From: JBIOJM01 sp044450785
GTDB lineage: Bacteria > Planctomycetota > Planctomycetia > Isosphaerales > Isosphaeraceae
Direction: 5' to 3'
DNA length: 18,973 nt
Assembly (NCBI GenBank): GCA_044450785.1
Contig: JBIOJM010000191.1
Location: 1 to 18,973 of the forward strand
The notes under the pieces: generated by a model
Seen by the model: the letters and a program-made list of their open reading frames with translations, nothing else
Told to the model about the DNA's origin: nothing
The model's database searches: none
In this document: piece by piece, positions 7,114 to 14,335 of the stretch
Layout of the letters: each line of letters opens with the position of its first letter
How positions within the stretch are numbered: the stretch's first letter is position 1
Translations under genes and position numbers: made by a program

Positions 7114-7150
7114 CCCGGGTCCCGTGGAGTCACGGATGAGGCACCGTTCC
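7114..7150 (+). repeat. 37-bp direct repeat, copy 2 of locus B
   Basis: The second copy ends 18 bp before the waaA start and just 5' of its Shine-Dalgarno. Its internal CCGTG-GAGT-CACGG forms a perfect small inverted repeat, which is broken in copy 1 by the one mismatch. That suggests copy 2 is either the ancestral or the conserved version. Confidence 0.95.
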
Positions 7151-7153
7151 GGG

Positions 7154-7159
7154 AAAGGA
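7154..7159 (+). promoter_or_regulatory. ribosome binding site deciding the waaA start
   Basis: AAAGGA lies 9 nt before the ATG at 7169. This and the repeat array upstream favour 7169 over the in-frame ATGs at 7106 and 7136, which lie in or between repeat sequence and lack such a site. Confidence 0.6.
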
Positions 7160-7168
7160 TTCCCCGAG

Positions 7169-8482
7169 ATGCCATTCGCGCTGAATGTGATCTACTCGGC
7201 CGCCTTGGTGATCTTCTCTCCCTGGCTCTTCTATCGATGGTTCCGGGCGGGCAAGTATCGCGAAGGCTGGAGCGAGAAGTTCTTGGGGAGGGCCCCATGG
7301 CGGATCGGGGACCAGCCCTGCCTCTGGTTTCACGCGGTCAGCGTCGGCGAGGTCTTGCTGCTGCGACCCTTGGTGCGTGAGATGGCGCGCCGCCGTCCCA
7401 ACTGGGACGTGGTGATCTCGACGTCGACGTCGACGGGGCTGGCGGTCGCCCGGCGGACCTACCCGGACCTGGTCACTTTCTATGCGCCGCTGGACTTTAG
7501 CTGGTCGACGCGGCGCGCGATCGCGCGGATCCGGCCCACCGTGCTCGCCCTCGTGGAATTGGAGCTCTGGCCCAATCTGATCCGGGCGGCGAAACGCGCG
7601 GGCGCCAAGGTCGCGATCATCAACGCGCGTCTCAGTCCGCGGAGCTACCGCGGTTACCGCAGCTTGCGAGGCCCGCTGCAACCCACGCTAGGCCGCATCG
7701 ACATCGTGGCCGCGCAGAACGTGGAGTACGCCCAGCGATTCGTTGATCTGGGCATTCCGAGCCACCGGGTCAGCGTCACGGGCTCGGTCAAGTATGACGG
7801 CCTGGAGAGTGACCGGAACAACGCGAAGACGCGTGAGCTGCGGCAGGTGCTCGGATTAGCCTCGACCGACCTGATTTTTGTGGCGGGCAGCACGATGGAG
7901 GGGGAGGAGGCGGCGGTTTTGGCGGCTTACGCCGCGGCACGGCGACAGCATCTGGGCTTGCGGTTGATCCTGGTTCCGCGCCACGCGGAGCGATTCGAGA
8001 GCGTGGCCCTCTGGCTGATCGAGCAGGGCTATACGGTCGTCCGTCGAAGCCGATTGAAGACGCCGGTTCCGAGAACGCCCGGCGGCTCGCCACCCGTCAT
8101 CCTGATCGACACGATCGGTGAGTTGGGGGCGATCTGGGGTTTGGCCGACGTGGCATTCGTGGGTGGGAGCCTGAGGCCGGGTCGCGGCGGCCAGAACATG
8201 ATGGAGCCGGCCGCTTATGGTGCGTCCGTCATGTTCGGGCCCCACATTGCCAATTTTCGCGAGACGGTCGAGCAGTTGCTCGATCGCAATGCGGCCCGGC
8301 AAGTGGCGGACACTGAAGAGCTGACTCGTGGGCTGCTCGAGGACCTCGACGATCCCGAGACCGCGGCCGCCCGGGGCGCCGCCGGCCGTGATTTCGTCCT
8401 GGCCCAGAACGGCGCCGCCGGACGGACCTTGGTCGAGCTCGATCGCCTGGTGGAATCCTCGTATGCTCTCGACTCCGAGTAA
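7169..8482 (+). CDS. waaA: 3-deoxy-D-manno-octulosonic acid transferase (Kdo transferase, GT30)
   Basis: 437 aa, close to the usual ~420-430. It transfers Kdo from CMP-Kdo to lipid A precursor at the inner face of the cytoplasmic membrane, the step joining lipid A to core sugars. Residues 1-25 (NVIYSAALVIFSPWLFYRWF) form the N-terminal membrane anchor. HAVSVGE (55-61) holds the Glu (E61) corresponding to the catalytic Glu of the HASxGE motif. The C-terminal Rossmann domain has GSTMEGEE, VPRHAERF, IDTIGELGAIWGLADVAFVGG and GGQNMMEPAAYG...FGPHIANF. The usual GGHN reads GGQN here. The start at 7169 puts the membrane anchor first; the frame extends upstream into repeat sequence. Its presence implies lipopolysaccharide in this organism. 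The neighbour downstream is a DUF3467 gene 143 bp away, so co-transcription is possible but not shown. Confidence 0.95.
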   Translation: MPFALNVIYSAALVIFSPWLFYRWFRAGKYREGWSEKFLGRAPWRIGDQPCLWFHAVSVGEVLLLRPLVREMARRRPNWDVVISTSTSTGLAVARRTYPDLVTFYAPLDFSWSTRRAIARIRPTVLALVELELWPNLIRAAKRAGAKVAIINARLSPRSYRGYRSLRGPLQPTLGRIDIVAAQNVEYAQRFVDLGIPSHRVSVTGSVKYDGLESDRNNAKTRELRQVLGLASTDLIFVAGSTMEGEEAAVLAAYAAARRQHLGLRLILVPRHAERFESVALWLIEQGYTVVRRSRLKTPVPRTPGGSPPVILIDTIGELGAIWGLADVAFVGGSLRPGRGGQNMMEPAAYGASVMFGPHIANFRETVEQLLDRNAARQVADTEELTRGLLEDLDDPETAAARGAAGRDFVLAQNGAAGRTLVELDRLVESSYALDSE

Positions 8483-8495
8483 GCTGTGGCTTGCG

Positions 8496-8518
8496 TTTCA
8501 GCAGGCGATTCGCTGAAA
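8496..8518. other. small inverted repeat after waaA
   Basis: TTTCAGC and GCTGAAA (7 bp, perfect) flank a 9-nt loop, starting 14 bp after the waaA stop codon. No T-run follows, so it is not a typical terminator. It could protect the mRNA end or be chance. Confidence 0.25.
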
Positions 8519-8625
8519 TGGTAGCCTCACCTGCAACGCGAGAACGCCGTTGCCTCCACCCGCTGTCTCGGGGCGTCCGTGCTTTCCAGAGGTGCGGCGG
8601 TCACAAAAGAACCTCGGAGAATCAA

Positions 8626-9021
8626 ATGAGCGAAAAAGAAGGCAGAGAAGGATCGGAAGGGCGCCCCAGCGTCCCGACCCCCCAGGCGCAGCAACAGACC
8701 GAAGTGGTCGTCGACGATTCCGGCACGCTTCCGTCGTACTCCAATTTCTGTCGAGTCACGGCGACTCCGGAAGAGGTCATCCTCGATTTCGGTCTGAATC
8801 CTCAGCCGTTCGCCACCGGCCGGCAGGACGTCAAGGCCAATCAGCGGATCGTGATGAATTTCTACACGTCGAAACGGCTCCTGACGGCATTGGGAATGAC
8901 GATCCAGCGGCATGAAGGGACCTTCGGCTCCATCGAGCTGGACGTCAGGCGGCGCGCCACCGGAACGCCTCAAGCGTACGCCGGGCCCGGCAGGGTCGGG
9001 CCCCAGGGAATCGTCGAGTAA
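8626..9021 (+). CDS. DUF3467 domain protein
   Basis: 131 aa. The start at 8626 was chosen because GGAGA (8616-8620) precedes it by 5 nt and the family pattern begins soon after; the frame is open further upstream but without a site. Residues 1-35 are a hydrophilic, disordered-looking leader. DUF3467 then runs from about 36 to 106: PSYSNFCRVTATPEEVILDF, then RIVMNFYTSKRLLTALGMTI and HEGTFGSIEL. The fold is small alpha/beta; the family occurs in many bacteria and archaea and has no settled function. A Gly/Pro-rich tail follows. No signal or membrane segment is seen, so it is probably cytoplasmic. It lies between waaA and the TPR-sulfotransferase on the same strand. Confidence 0.88.
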   Translation: MSEKEGREGSEGRPSVPTPQAQQQTEVVVDDSGTLPSYSNFCRVTATPEEVILDFGLNPQPFATGRQDVKANQRIVMNFYTSKRLLTALGMTIQRHEGTFGSIELDVRRRATGTPQAYAGPGRVGPQGIVE

Positions 9022-9114
9022 TCGTTTTTTCGAGCGATCGACCGCAACGGATGGCACGGTCGGAAAAGTCGTTCGGACAGAGCCGTCCGGGTCTTGGAAG
9101 AGCCCGAGCGTAGC

Positions 9115-11322
9115 GTGGCCACGATCTCGAGCGGCGAACTCGCCAGTGCGGTCCGGCTTCACCAGGCTGGCGAGCTTGCCGCGGCGACTCGGATGTACGA
9201 GTCGATTCTGGACCGCGATTCGACCAACGCGGACGCATTTCACCTCCTGGGGGTGGTGCGTCATCAGCAGGGCCAATCCCGGCTGGCCGCCGAGCTGATC
9301 GGCAGGGCGGTGGCCTTGCGCCCCGGAGTGGCGGTCTTCCGCGCCACGTTGGGGGAGGCATATCGCGCCTTAGGCCAGTTCGAACGGGCCGCCGACTGTT
9401 GCCAGGACGCCCTGCAACTCGGGCTCTCCGATCCCGGGGTTTACAACAACCTGGGTCTGGCCTTGCAGGCCATGGGCCGCCACGCCGACGCCGCCCTGGC
9501 GTTCCGCGCAGCTTTGGCGTTACGACCCGACGACGCGATGGCCCACACCAACCTGGGCGCGGCGCTGCGCGCGATGGACGCGAAGGACCAGGCCCTCGAC
9601 CACTTTCGCCGCGCCGTCGCGATCGACCCCAAGCTCGCGCCCGCGCAAACCAACTTGGGCCAGCTCCTGCTCGATCTCGGCCGACCCGAAGAGGCCCTGC
9701 CGCACTGCCAGGAAGCGGTCGCCCTCGGGCCCAACTTGCCCGAGGCGCACAACAACCTCGGCAACGCCCATCGCGCCCTCTTCCGTTTTGCAGATGCCAG
9801 ACGGAACTACAATCTTGCGCTCAAGCTCAACCCCGATCTGGCCCAGGCTCACGTCAATGTCGCTCTCACCTTGCAACAAGAAGAGCGCTATGACGAGGCA
9901 CTCCCCTGGCTCCGCCACGCCACCGAGCTTCAACCGGACTCGCTGGTTTTCCTTGCCGTCCGGGCCGAGGCCGCGGTCGATCAAGAACTGTTTGACGAGG
10001 CGATCGGCTGCTACCACAAAATGTTGGAGCTCGACTCGTGCTCGGCTGCCACTCACAACGCTCTCGGCTGGCTCCTGGAGGAGGAAGGCCGCCTTGATGA
10101 GTCGGGCGAGCACCTCCGAACTGCGCTACGCTTGCAGCCTGATCTTGCGATCGCGCACGTCAACCTCGGCAGTCTGTACGAAAAGCTGGGTGACTTCGGC
10201 GCGGCCGAGGCGAGCTTTCGCGCAGCGGTTCCGGATGAGGACGCGAGCGGGCCGGCCCTGGCACGGCTGGCCATGCTGCTGCGCGGCAAGCTGCCGGACG
10301 CCGACCGCGAAACGATCGAACGGCGACTGGCCGGCTCGGATTCGGCCGATCCAGCGCGGGTCAACCTGCTCTTCGGCCTGGCTTACGTCTGGGATGCACT
10401 GCAACGCTACGCCGGAGCCGCCGACTGCGTGCGAGAAGCCAACGCCCTGATGGCGGCCCAGTTGGAGCGACGAAAGCTGGCCTATTCCCCGGCCGAGCAC
10501 GAGCGCCTGGTCTCGGCGTTGATCGCCGCGTTCGATCGATCGTTCTTCGCGCGGCTGGCCGGGGCCGGGTGCGGCAGCCGGCGGCCGGTGTTCGTCTTCG
10601 GCCTGCCGCGCTCGGGGACCACCCTGATCGAACAGATACTCGCGAGCCATTCCCAGTTCCACGGGGCCGGCGAACTGGCGCTGGCACAGCGGGCCTTCAA
10701 GGCAGTTCCCGACCTGCTCGAACGCGCCGTATCGCCCGTGGCGTGCGTCGCCGACCTGAGTGCCCTGGCCACTCGCGAACTCGCCCGCTGGTACGAGGAG
10801 CGGCTGGGGGAACTCGACGGCGGCAAAGCAGCGCGAATCATTGACAAGATGCCCGACAATTACATCCACCTGGGACTGCTCGCCACCCTCTTTCCACACT
10901 CCGTTTTCATTCACTGCCGGCGCGACCTGCGCGACGTCGCCGCGTCATGCTGGATGACCGGCTTCCGCAGCGTGCGTTGGGCGTGCGACACCCGCCACAT
11001 CGCGTCGCGCTTCCAGCAGTACCATCGCTTGATGAATCACTGGCGGACCGTCTTGCCGGCACCGATCCACGTGGTTGACTACGAGGAGACGGTTGCCGAC
11101 CCCGAGGGAGTGGCGCGGCGGCTGCTCGCGGCGTGCGGCATGGGCTGGGAGCCCGCCTGCCTCGACTTTCACCGCTCGCCGCGACCTGTCCGCACGGCCA
11201 GCTCCGTTCAGGTGCGTCAACCGGTATACCGTAGCTCGATCGGCCGCTGGAAGAACTACGAAGGGGAGCTGGCGGAACTCTTCGCAGCACTGCCGCGCGA
11301 CCCGGAGCGGTCCTCAGTATAG
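9115..11322 (+). CDS. TPR-repeat sulfotransferase
   Basis: 735 aa from a GTG at 9115; a TTG at 9094 in the same frame would add 7 residues, and neither has an ideal ribosome site. Residues ~7-385 are about ten tetratricopeptide repeats with the usual pattern (for example NNLGLALQAMGRHADAALAF, HTNLGAALRAMDAKDQALDH). Residues ~488-725 are a PAPS-dependent sulfotransferase (Sulfotransfer_3-like). The 5'-phosphosulfate loop is GLPRSGTT (496-503) and the 3'-phosphate-binding segment is CRRDLRDVAASCW (601-613). The C-terminal VYRSSIGRWKNYEGELAELF is typical of this fusion class. The enzyme would move sulfate from PAPS onto a protein or glycan, with the TPR part holding the acceptor or a partner. 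No signal peptide is visible. The substrate cannot be inferred; no sulfate-activation genes are in the window. Confidence 0.92.
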   Translation: MATISSGELASAVRLHQAGELAAATRMYESILDRDSTNADAFHLLGVVRHQQGQSRLAAELIGRAVALRPGVAVFRATLGEAYRALGQFERAADCCQDALQLGLSDPGVYNNLGLALQAMGRHADAALAFRAALALRPDDAMAHTNLGAALRAMDAKDQALDHFRRAVAIDPKLAPAQTNLGQLLLDLGRPEEALPHCQEAVALGPNLPEAHNNLGNAHRALFRFADARRNYNLALKLNPDLAQAHVNVALTLQQEERYDEALPWLRHATELQPDSLVFLAVRAEAAVDQELFDEAIGCYHKMLELDSCSAATHNALGWLLEEEGRLDESGEHLRTALRLQPDLAIAHVNLGSLYEKLGDFGAAEASFRAAVPDEDASGPALARLAMLLRGKLPDADRETIERRLAGSDSADPARVNLLFGLAYVWDALQRYAGAADCVREANALMAAQLERRKLAYSPAEHERLVSALIAAFDRSFFARLAGAGCGSRRPVFVFGLPRSGTTLIEQILASHSQFHGAGELALAQRAFKAVPDLLERAVSPVACVADLSALATRELARWYEERLGELDGGKAARIIDKMPDNYIHLGLLATLFPHSVFIHCRRDLRDVAASCWMTGFRSVRWACDTRHIASRFQQYHRLMNHWRTVLPAPIHVVDYEETVADPEGVARRLLAACGMGWEPACLDFHRSPRPVRTASSVQVRQPVYRSSIGRWKNYEGELAELFAALPRDPERSSV

Positions 11323-11365
11323 AAAGCCTGGCGCACCAAGAGAATCCACCGTGAACCAGCCGATT

Positions 11366-12205
11366 TCATCGAGGCGCCGATGCGTTCTGCTCAGCTTGCA
11401 AGACCCGCTCGGCCCAGGCGGCCTGGTCCGGTCGCAGCGGAGGGATCACGGCATCCTCGCCGTAGCGGATCTCGCGGAGGTAGGGGCCTGCATCGTAGCA
11501 GCGGTTGAAGACGGCCTCGAGGTTAATCGACACCGAGGGGTCGCCGGGTAGGAGAGGAATGGCCACTGTCGGCAGGCGATCCTCAAGGCGGATCGGGTAG
11601 ACCAAGAACGTTTCAAAGTCGTCGAAGTGGTGGACCGAGACGTGATAGTCGAAGGTCCCGCACGCGCCCTGGGCCAGATCGAGCGGGACCGCCGTGACGT
11701 GCTCGCCGCCGCGGAGCAGGTCGATCTCGACCAGGTGGACCTGGCTCCCGAGGAGCTCTTTCTGCTTGCGAAGGTAAAGGTCACGCCCGTGCTCGCCTGG
11801 CGTCTTGTTCGAAAGACTGAGAACTTCGATCGACGTGACGAGTCGTTTACCGGAATCATGGCGCGCGTAGATTTCGACGAAGGGTTCGCGGAACTCGTCG
11901 TGCGCGACCTTGACCACGACGGGACGGGCCACGGGCTGGTCAGCGATGGCGACTGTCCCGGCAGGCTCCGTCCGGCGGGCCGACGGCCCGCTGATGCGGC
12001 GCACCTCCACGTCGGGGCCGATCGAGCGCCGCGAGACCTCGATCCAGATCCGGCGGCCGAGCGCCGCGAAGTAGGGGGCGGGCAGACTCGCCTGGAGGGT
12101 CTCCCGGAGGTATATAAAGATGCTGTCGTGGAAGTCCGGGAAGATCTCCGGGCTCTCCAAGTAGGGGTCCATGCCTGGGAATGGCGAAGGCATCGCAATC
12201 CTCAT
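11366..12205 (-). CDS. DUF4058 family protein
   Basis: 279 aa. It carries the DUF4058 signature MPSPFPGMDPYLESPEIFPD at the N-terminus and later YLRKQKELLGSQVHLVEIDL followed by LRGG. The family is common in planctomycetes and cyanobacteria, usually in several copies, and has no known function; an endonuclease-like fold has not been shown by anything visible here. The ATG at 12205 has GGAG 4 nt upstream. An ATG four codons later (12193) gives the exact family start MPSPFPG and has GAGG before it, so it is an equally good start. It lies 75 bp downstream of the SUMF1-fold gene on the same strand. Its 3' end converges on the TPR-sulfotransferase with only 43 bp between stop codons and no clear terminator. 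Confidence 0.88.
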   Translation of the reverse strand: MRIAMPSPFPGMDPYLESPEIFPDFHDSIFIYLRETLQASLPAPYFAALGRRIWIEVSRRSIGPDVEVRRISGPSARRTEPAGTVAIADQPVARPVVVKVAHDEFREPFVEIYARHDSGKRLVTSIEVLSLSNKTPGEHGRDLYLRKQKELLGSQVHLVEIDLLRGGEHVTAVPLDLAQGACGTFDYHVSVHHFDDFETFLVYPIRLEDRLPTVAIPLLPGDPSVSINLEAVFNRCYDAGPYLREIRYGEDAVIPPLRPDQAAWAERVLQAEQNASAPR

Positions 12206-12280
12206 CTCACTCCGGCACGGTCCGGCGTCGGCTCCGCCTCGCCACTGGCCCGGCCTACGCTCGATGGCTCCGTTTCCTGC

Positions 12281-13486
12281 TCATTCCTGGACTGCGGCCA
12301 CGCGAAACCCGATGTAGCTGATTCGGGTCTCCGGCGTGCTCGAGCCGCGGCTCGCCGGCCGGCAGGCCCCCGAGTAGTGCATCTTGCTACCGCCCCGGTG
12401 GATCCGGTGCGAGGCCCCCGACGCGCCCGGCGGGTCAGCAGGCGGCGACGACTCGTAATACTTTTCGTCATACCCATCAGCGCACCATTCCCCGACATTC
12501 CCCAACGTATCATACAGGCCCCAAGCGTTCGGCCGCTTCAGGCCAACCGGATGGCTCTTGACCCCGGCGTTTTCGTCGGACCACGCGTACGCGCCCAACT
12601 GGTTCTCGTCGTCCGCGAATGGATAGCGGGTTGAACTGCCGGCACGGCACGCGTATTCCCATTCCGCCTCGGTGGGCAGACGGTAGCCGTTGCCGCCAGC
12701 CACGGTAACCTGGTCGCCCTCGATGCGACAATAAGGTTTGCGGCCCTCCCGCTCGCTCAGCTTGTTGCAAAACTTGACTGCGTCCGGCCAGGAGACCTGG
12801 TCCACCGGCTGCTGGTCCGAGTCATGGTAGAGGCTGGGATTGCCCCCCATGACTTGTTTGTATTCATGCTGAGTCACCTCGTACACCCCGAGGTAGAACG
12901 GACGCGTGATCCTCACGCGATGCTGAGGTCTCTCGTCCTCCTTAGCGTTCCTCTCCTCAGGGAGCGCCCCCATCAGGAAGGTTCCGGCGGGAATCCGCTT
13001 CAGCTTCATGCCGATCGAGTTGACGAGCACATTCTGGATGTCGGTCTTGACCTGGGTGAACTCGCGCGATTGCCGTTCGCCGCCACCGCCCACGCTGAAT
13101 TTAGCCCCGAATGCATTGAACTCGGTCTTCAGCCCACCGCCATACTCGACACGGACCTCCGTCTGCGTGTCTTCCAGGCGCCGCTCGTTCTGTGCAAGCG
13201 CGTCGGCCGCCGTCTGGGTTTTCGGCAGGAAGTCGATCACGGTCATCGACTTGGGTATCCGCAGCTCGTAGCGGAGGCTTGCCACCGACGATTCCTCGGC
13301 GCTGAAGTTCGCTGAGATGGGGATGGAGACCACGACGACCTTGCGACCGACATCGGCCTGCTGCGGGGGCTTGACCTCGGTGCAGGCGAACAACCGCCGG
13401 GCATCGAAGGAGACAGGGGCCTGGGCAAGCGCGTTCGAAGCGCACCCGAGCGCCACAATGAATGGGAGCAAGGCCAGTCGCGGCAT
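12281..13486 (-). CDS. exported SUMF1/formylglycine-generating-enzyme-fold protein, catalytic Cys pair incomplete
   Basis: 401 aa from the ATG at 13486, chosen for GGGAAG 7 nt upstream and a signal peptide (MPRLALLPFIVALGCASNALAQA). ALGC could be an imperfect lipobox; otherwise cleavage is after ALAQA. Residues ~28-150 are an unassigned domain with beta-type repeats. Residues ~156-400 are the SUMF1 fold: NSIGMKLKRIPAGTFLMG, YEVTQHEYKQVM, QVSWPDAVKFCNKLSEREG, YRLPTEAEWEYACRAG, GNVGEWCADGYDE, RIHRGGSKMHYSGACRPASR. True sulfatase-activating enzymes carry two active-site Cys in GGS..C....C. Here the first position is His (H370) and only C375 remains. It is therefore unlikely to make formylglycine and more likely a ligand-binding or other SUMF1-fold protein. 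No sulfatase gene is adjacent. Confidence 0.9.
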   Translation of the reverse strand: MPRLALLPFIVALGCASNALAQAPVSFDARRLFACTEVKPPQQADVGRKVVVVSIPISANFSAEESSVASLRYELRIPKSMTVIDFLPKTQTAADALAQNERRLEDTQTEVRVEYGGGLKTEFNAFGAKFSVGGGGERQSREFTQVKTDIQNVLVNSIGMKLKRIPAGTFLMGALPEERNAKEDERPQHRVRITRPFYLGVYEVTQHEYKQVMGGNPSLYHDSDQQPVDQVSWPDAVKFCNKLSEREGRKPYCRIEGDQVTVAGGNGYRLPTEAEWEYACRAGSSTRYPFADDENQLGAYAWSDENAGVKSHPVGLKRPNAWGLYDTLGNVGEWCADGYDEKYYESSPPADPPGASGASHRIHRGGSKMHYSGACRPASRGSSTPETRISYIGFRVAAVQE

Positions 13487-13530
13487 GGAAGAACTTCCCG
13501 GCAAAAAATCATTGGCGGGACTGAGTTGAC

Positions 13531-13590
13531 GATCCATTCGTCGTCGCATTCATATTGCTCCGCGCCGCCATGGAAGTCAACGGGCTTCAT
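13531..13590 (-). pseudogene. RelE/ParE-type toxin stub
   Basis: Immediately downstream of the antitoxin, with stop and start overlapping as ATGA, is an ATG followed by MKPVDFHGGAEQYE. This resembles the N-terminus of RelE/ParE toxins (typical start MKPVxFHPxAxxE). After about 14-20 residues the frame loses any toxin likeness and runs into the SUMF1-fold gene. The position and overlap fit a toxin gene cut to its first codons. The match is short, so this is an inference; the organisation is what gives it weight. Confidence 0.5.
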
Positions 13591-13826
13591 GAGTGTTTTT
13601 GACGCAGCTCAGCGAAGACTTGGTCGGCTGGCTTTCCCACCGCCGTACCACGCTGGATCTCATCGGCCCGTCGCGCAAGCTCCGTGTCCCAGGCCGCTTC
13701 AACATCAGCGTCGGCCCCGGCGCTGGCGTCGTCCAGCGAATTGAGCAGGAAATGGGCCAGGTCGGCCCGCTCCTGCTCGGTCAATCCTGCAAGCTCGACT
13801 TTCAACCTTTCCAGTGCGACGGCCAT
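13587..13826 (-). CDS. PF09720-type addiction-module antitoxin, orphan
   Basis: 79 aa. It has the pattern of the putative addiction-module component family (PF09720, TIGR02574). The N-terminal helix is LERLKVELAGLTEQERADLA, then HFLLNSLDD. The C-terminal helix is VEAAWDTELARRADEIQRG, with PADQVFAELRQKH after it. Family members bind and neutralise a RelE/ParE-type toxin encoded just downstream and repress their own operon. Here only a toxin stub follows, so it is effectively an orphan. It may persist by drift, or it could neutralise a toxin encoded elsewhere. The ribosome site is weak. It reads toward the SUMF1-fold gene, whose start is 101 bp past the antitoxin stop, so the two could share a transcript. 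Confidence 0.8.
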   Translation of the reverse strand: MAVALERLKVELAGLTEQERADLAHFLLNSLDDASAGADADVEAAWDTELARRADEIQRGTAVGKPADQVFAELRQKHS

Positions 13827-13966
13827 TTTTGAGGCTCTCTATTCGAGAAGAGGACTTCGGCGATTTCTCTATCCAGTATAGTTAGCCCGGCGCGCAAAGC
13901 AAAGCCGACCCGCGAGGCGGACGCCCGGGCCAAGGAGTTGGTCCGCCGCGGGATGGGTCTGTCGTG

Positions 13967-14092
13967 ATGGCCCGGTACCTCTTCGACACCAATCACCTCC
14001 ATGACCAACAAATCTCCACGAGCGCAGCCATGCCTGCATCATCTCTCGTCTTCTTTTTCGAACCGGCAGCCGCGAAGTGGTGGTCGGGATAA
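13967..14092 (+). pseudogene. VapC-like PIN-domain toxin stub
   Basis: The frame starts MARYLFDTNHL, the typical opening of PIN-domain toxins (MxYLLDTNxLS) with the first active-site Asp (D7). The start codon overlaps an upstream stop as TGATG, a common VapBC coupling. The upstream frame ends with a VapB-tail-like ADARAKELVRRGMGLS. After residue 11 the PIN pattern is lost and the frame stops at 41 codons, while intact VapC is about 130. This is a truncated remnant and cannot be an active nuclease. The call rests on eleven residues plus the overlap. Confidence 0.5.
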
Positions 14093-14322
14093 ACGGGAGG
14101 GTCGGCAAAGTGCAGATTTTCGGAGTTCATGGAGTCTTTGGCTGATTGTCGCCGCACGTTTTGACCGATTTTGAGAGTGTGACCAGGGAATCCGCGCATG
14201 CGAGTGCTGGCGACTTGAACGATTTGGCCGGGTGATTCGACTCATCTCCATGCGCCACCTGCGCCGATATTGTACGTTGCCGTGGATCTCGGCCTCGGTC
14301 CAGGACGGACGAGTCAAGCCCT

Positions 14323-14327
14323 AGGAG
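14323..14327 (+). promoter_or_regulatory. ribosome binding site of the large surface protein
   Basis: AGGAG lies 8 nt before the ATG at 14336. It decides that start over the in-frame upstream ATG at 14270, which has no comparable site, and over the out-of-frame ATG at 14331. Confidence 0.75.
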
Positions 14328-14335
14328 ATAATGGA

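Larger units (their letters stand above)
13827..14335. other. 509-bp gene-poor region with toxin remnant
   Basis: This lies between the minus-strand antitoxin and the plus-strand subtilase-like gene. It includes a PIN-domain toxin stub (13967-14092) and the Shine-Dalgarno of the large surface protein. No convincing promoter pair is seen before 14336, and no RNA gene is apparent. The stretch 14093-14320 holds nothing I can assign. Confidence 0.5.

Noticed and set aside
7106..7168. Longer waaA starting at 7106
   Set aside because: The extra 21 residues are encoded largely by the repeat array. There is no ribosome site there, and the family begins with the membrane anchor found right after 7169.
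8983..9030. GGGCCCG/CGGGCCC hairpin and T6 run near the end of the DUF3467 gene as a terminator
   Set aside because: The stem lies within the coding region and the T-run is about 21 nt beyond it, too far for an intrinsic terminator.
12206..12280. GC-rich intergenic patch as a dispersed repeat related to 13881-13930
   Set aside because: The patches share only short GC-rich words expected by chance at this base composition, with no alignable core such as that at 2117 and 7081.
11627..12634. Open frame on the plus strand across DUF4058 and the SUMF1-fold gene
   Set aside because: It lies antisense to two genes with clear family signatures, and its translation is low-complexity and Arg/Ala-biased.
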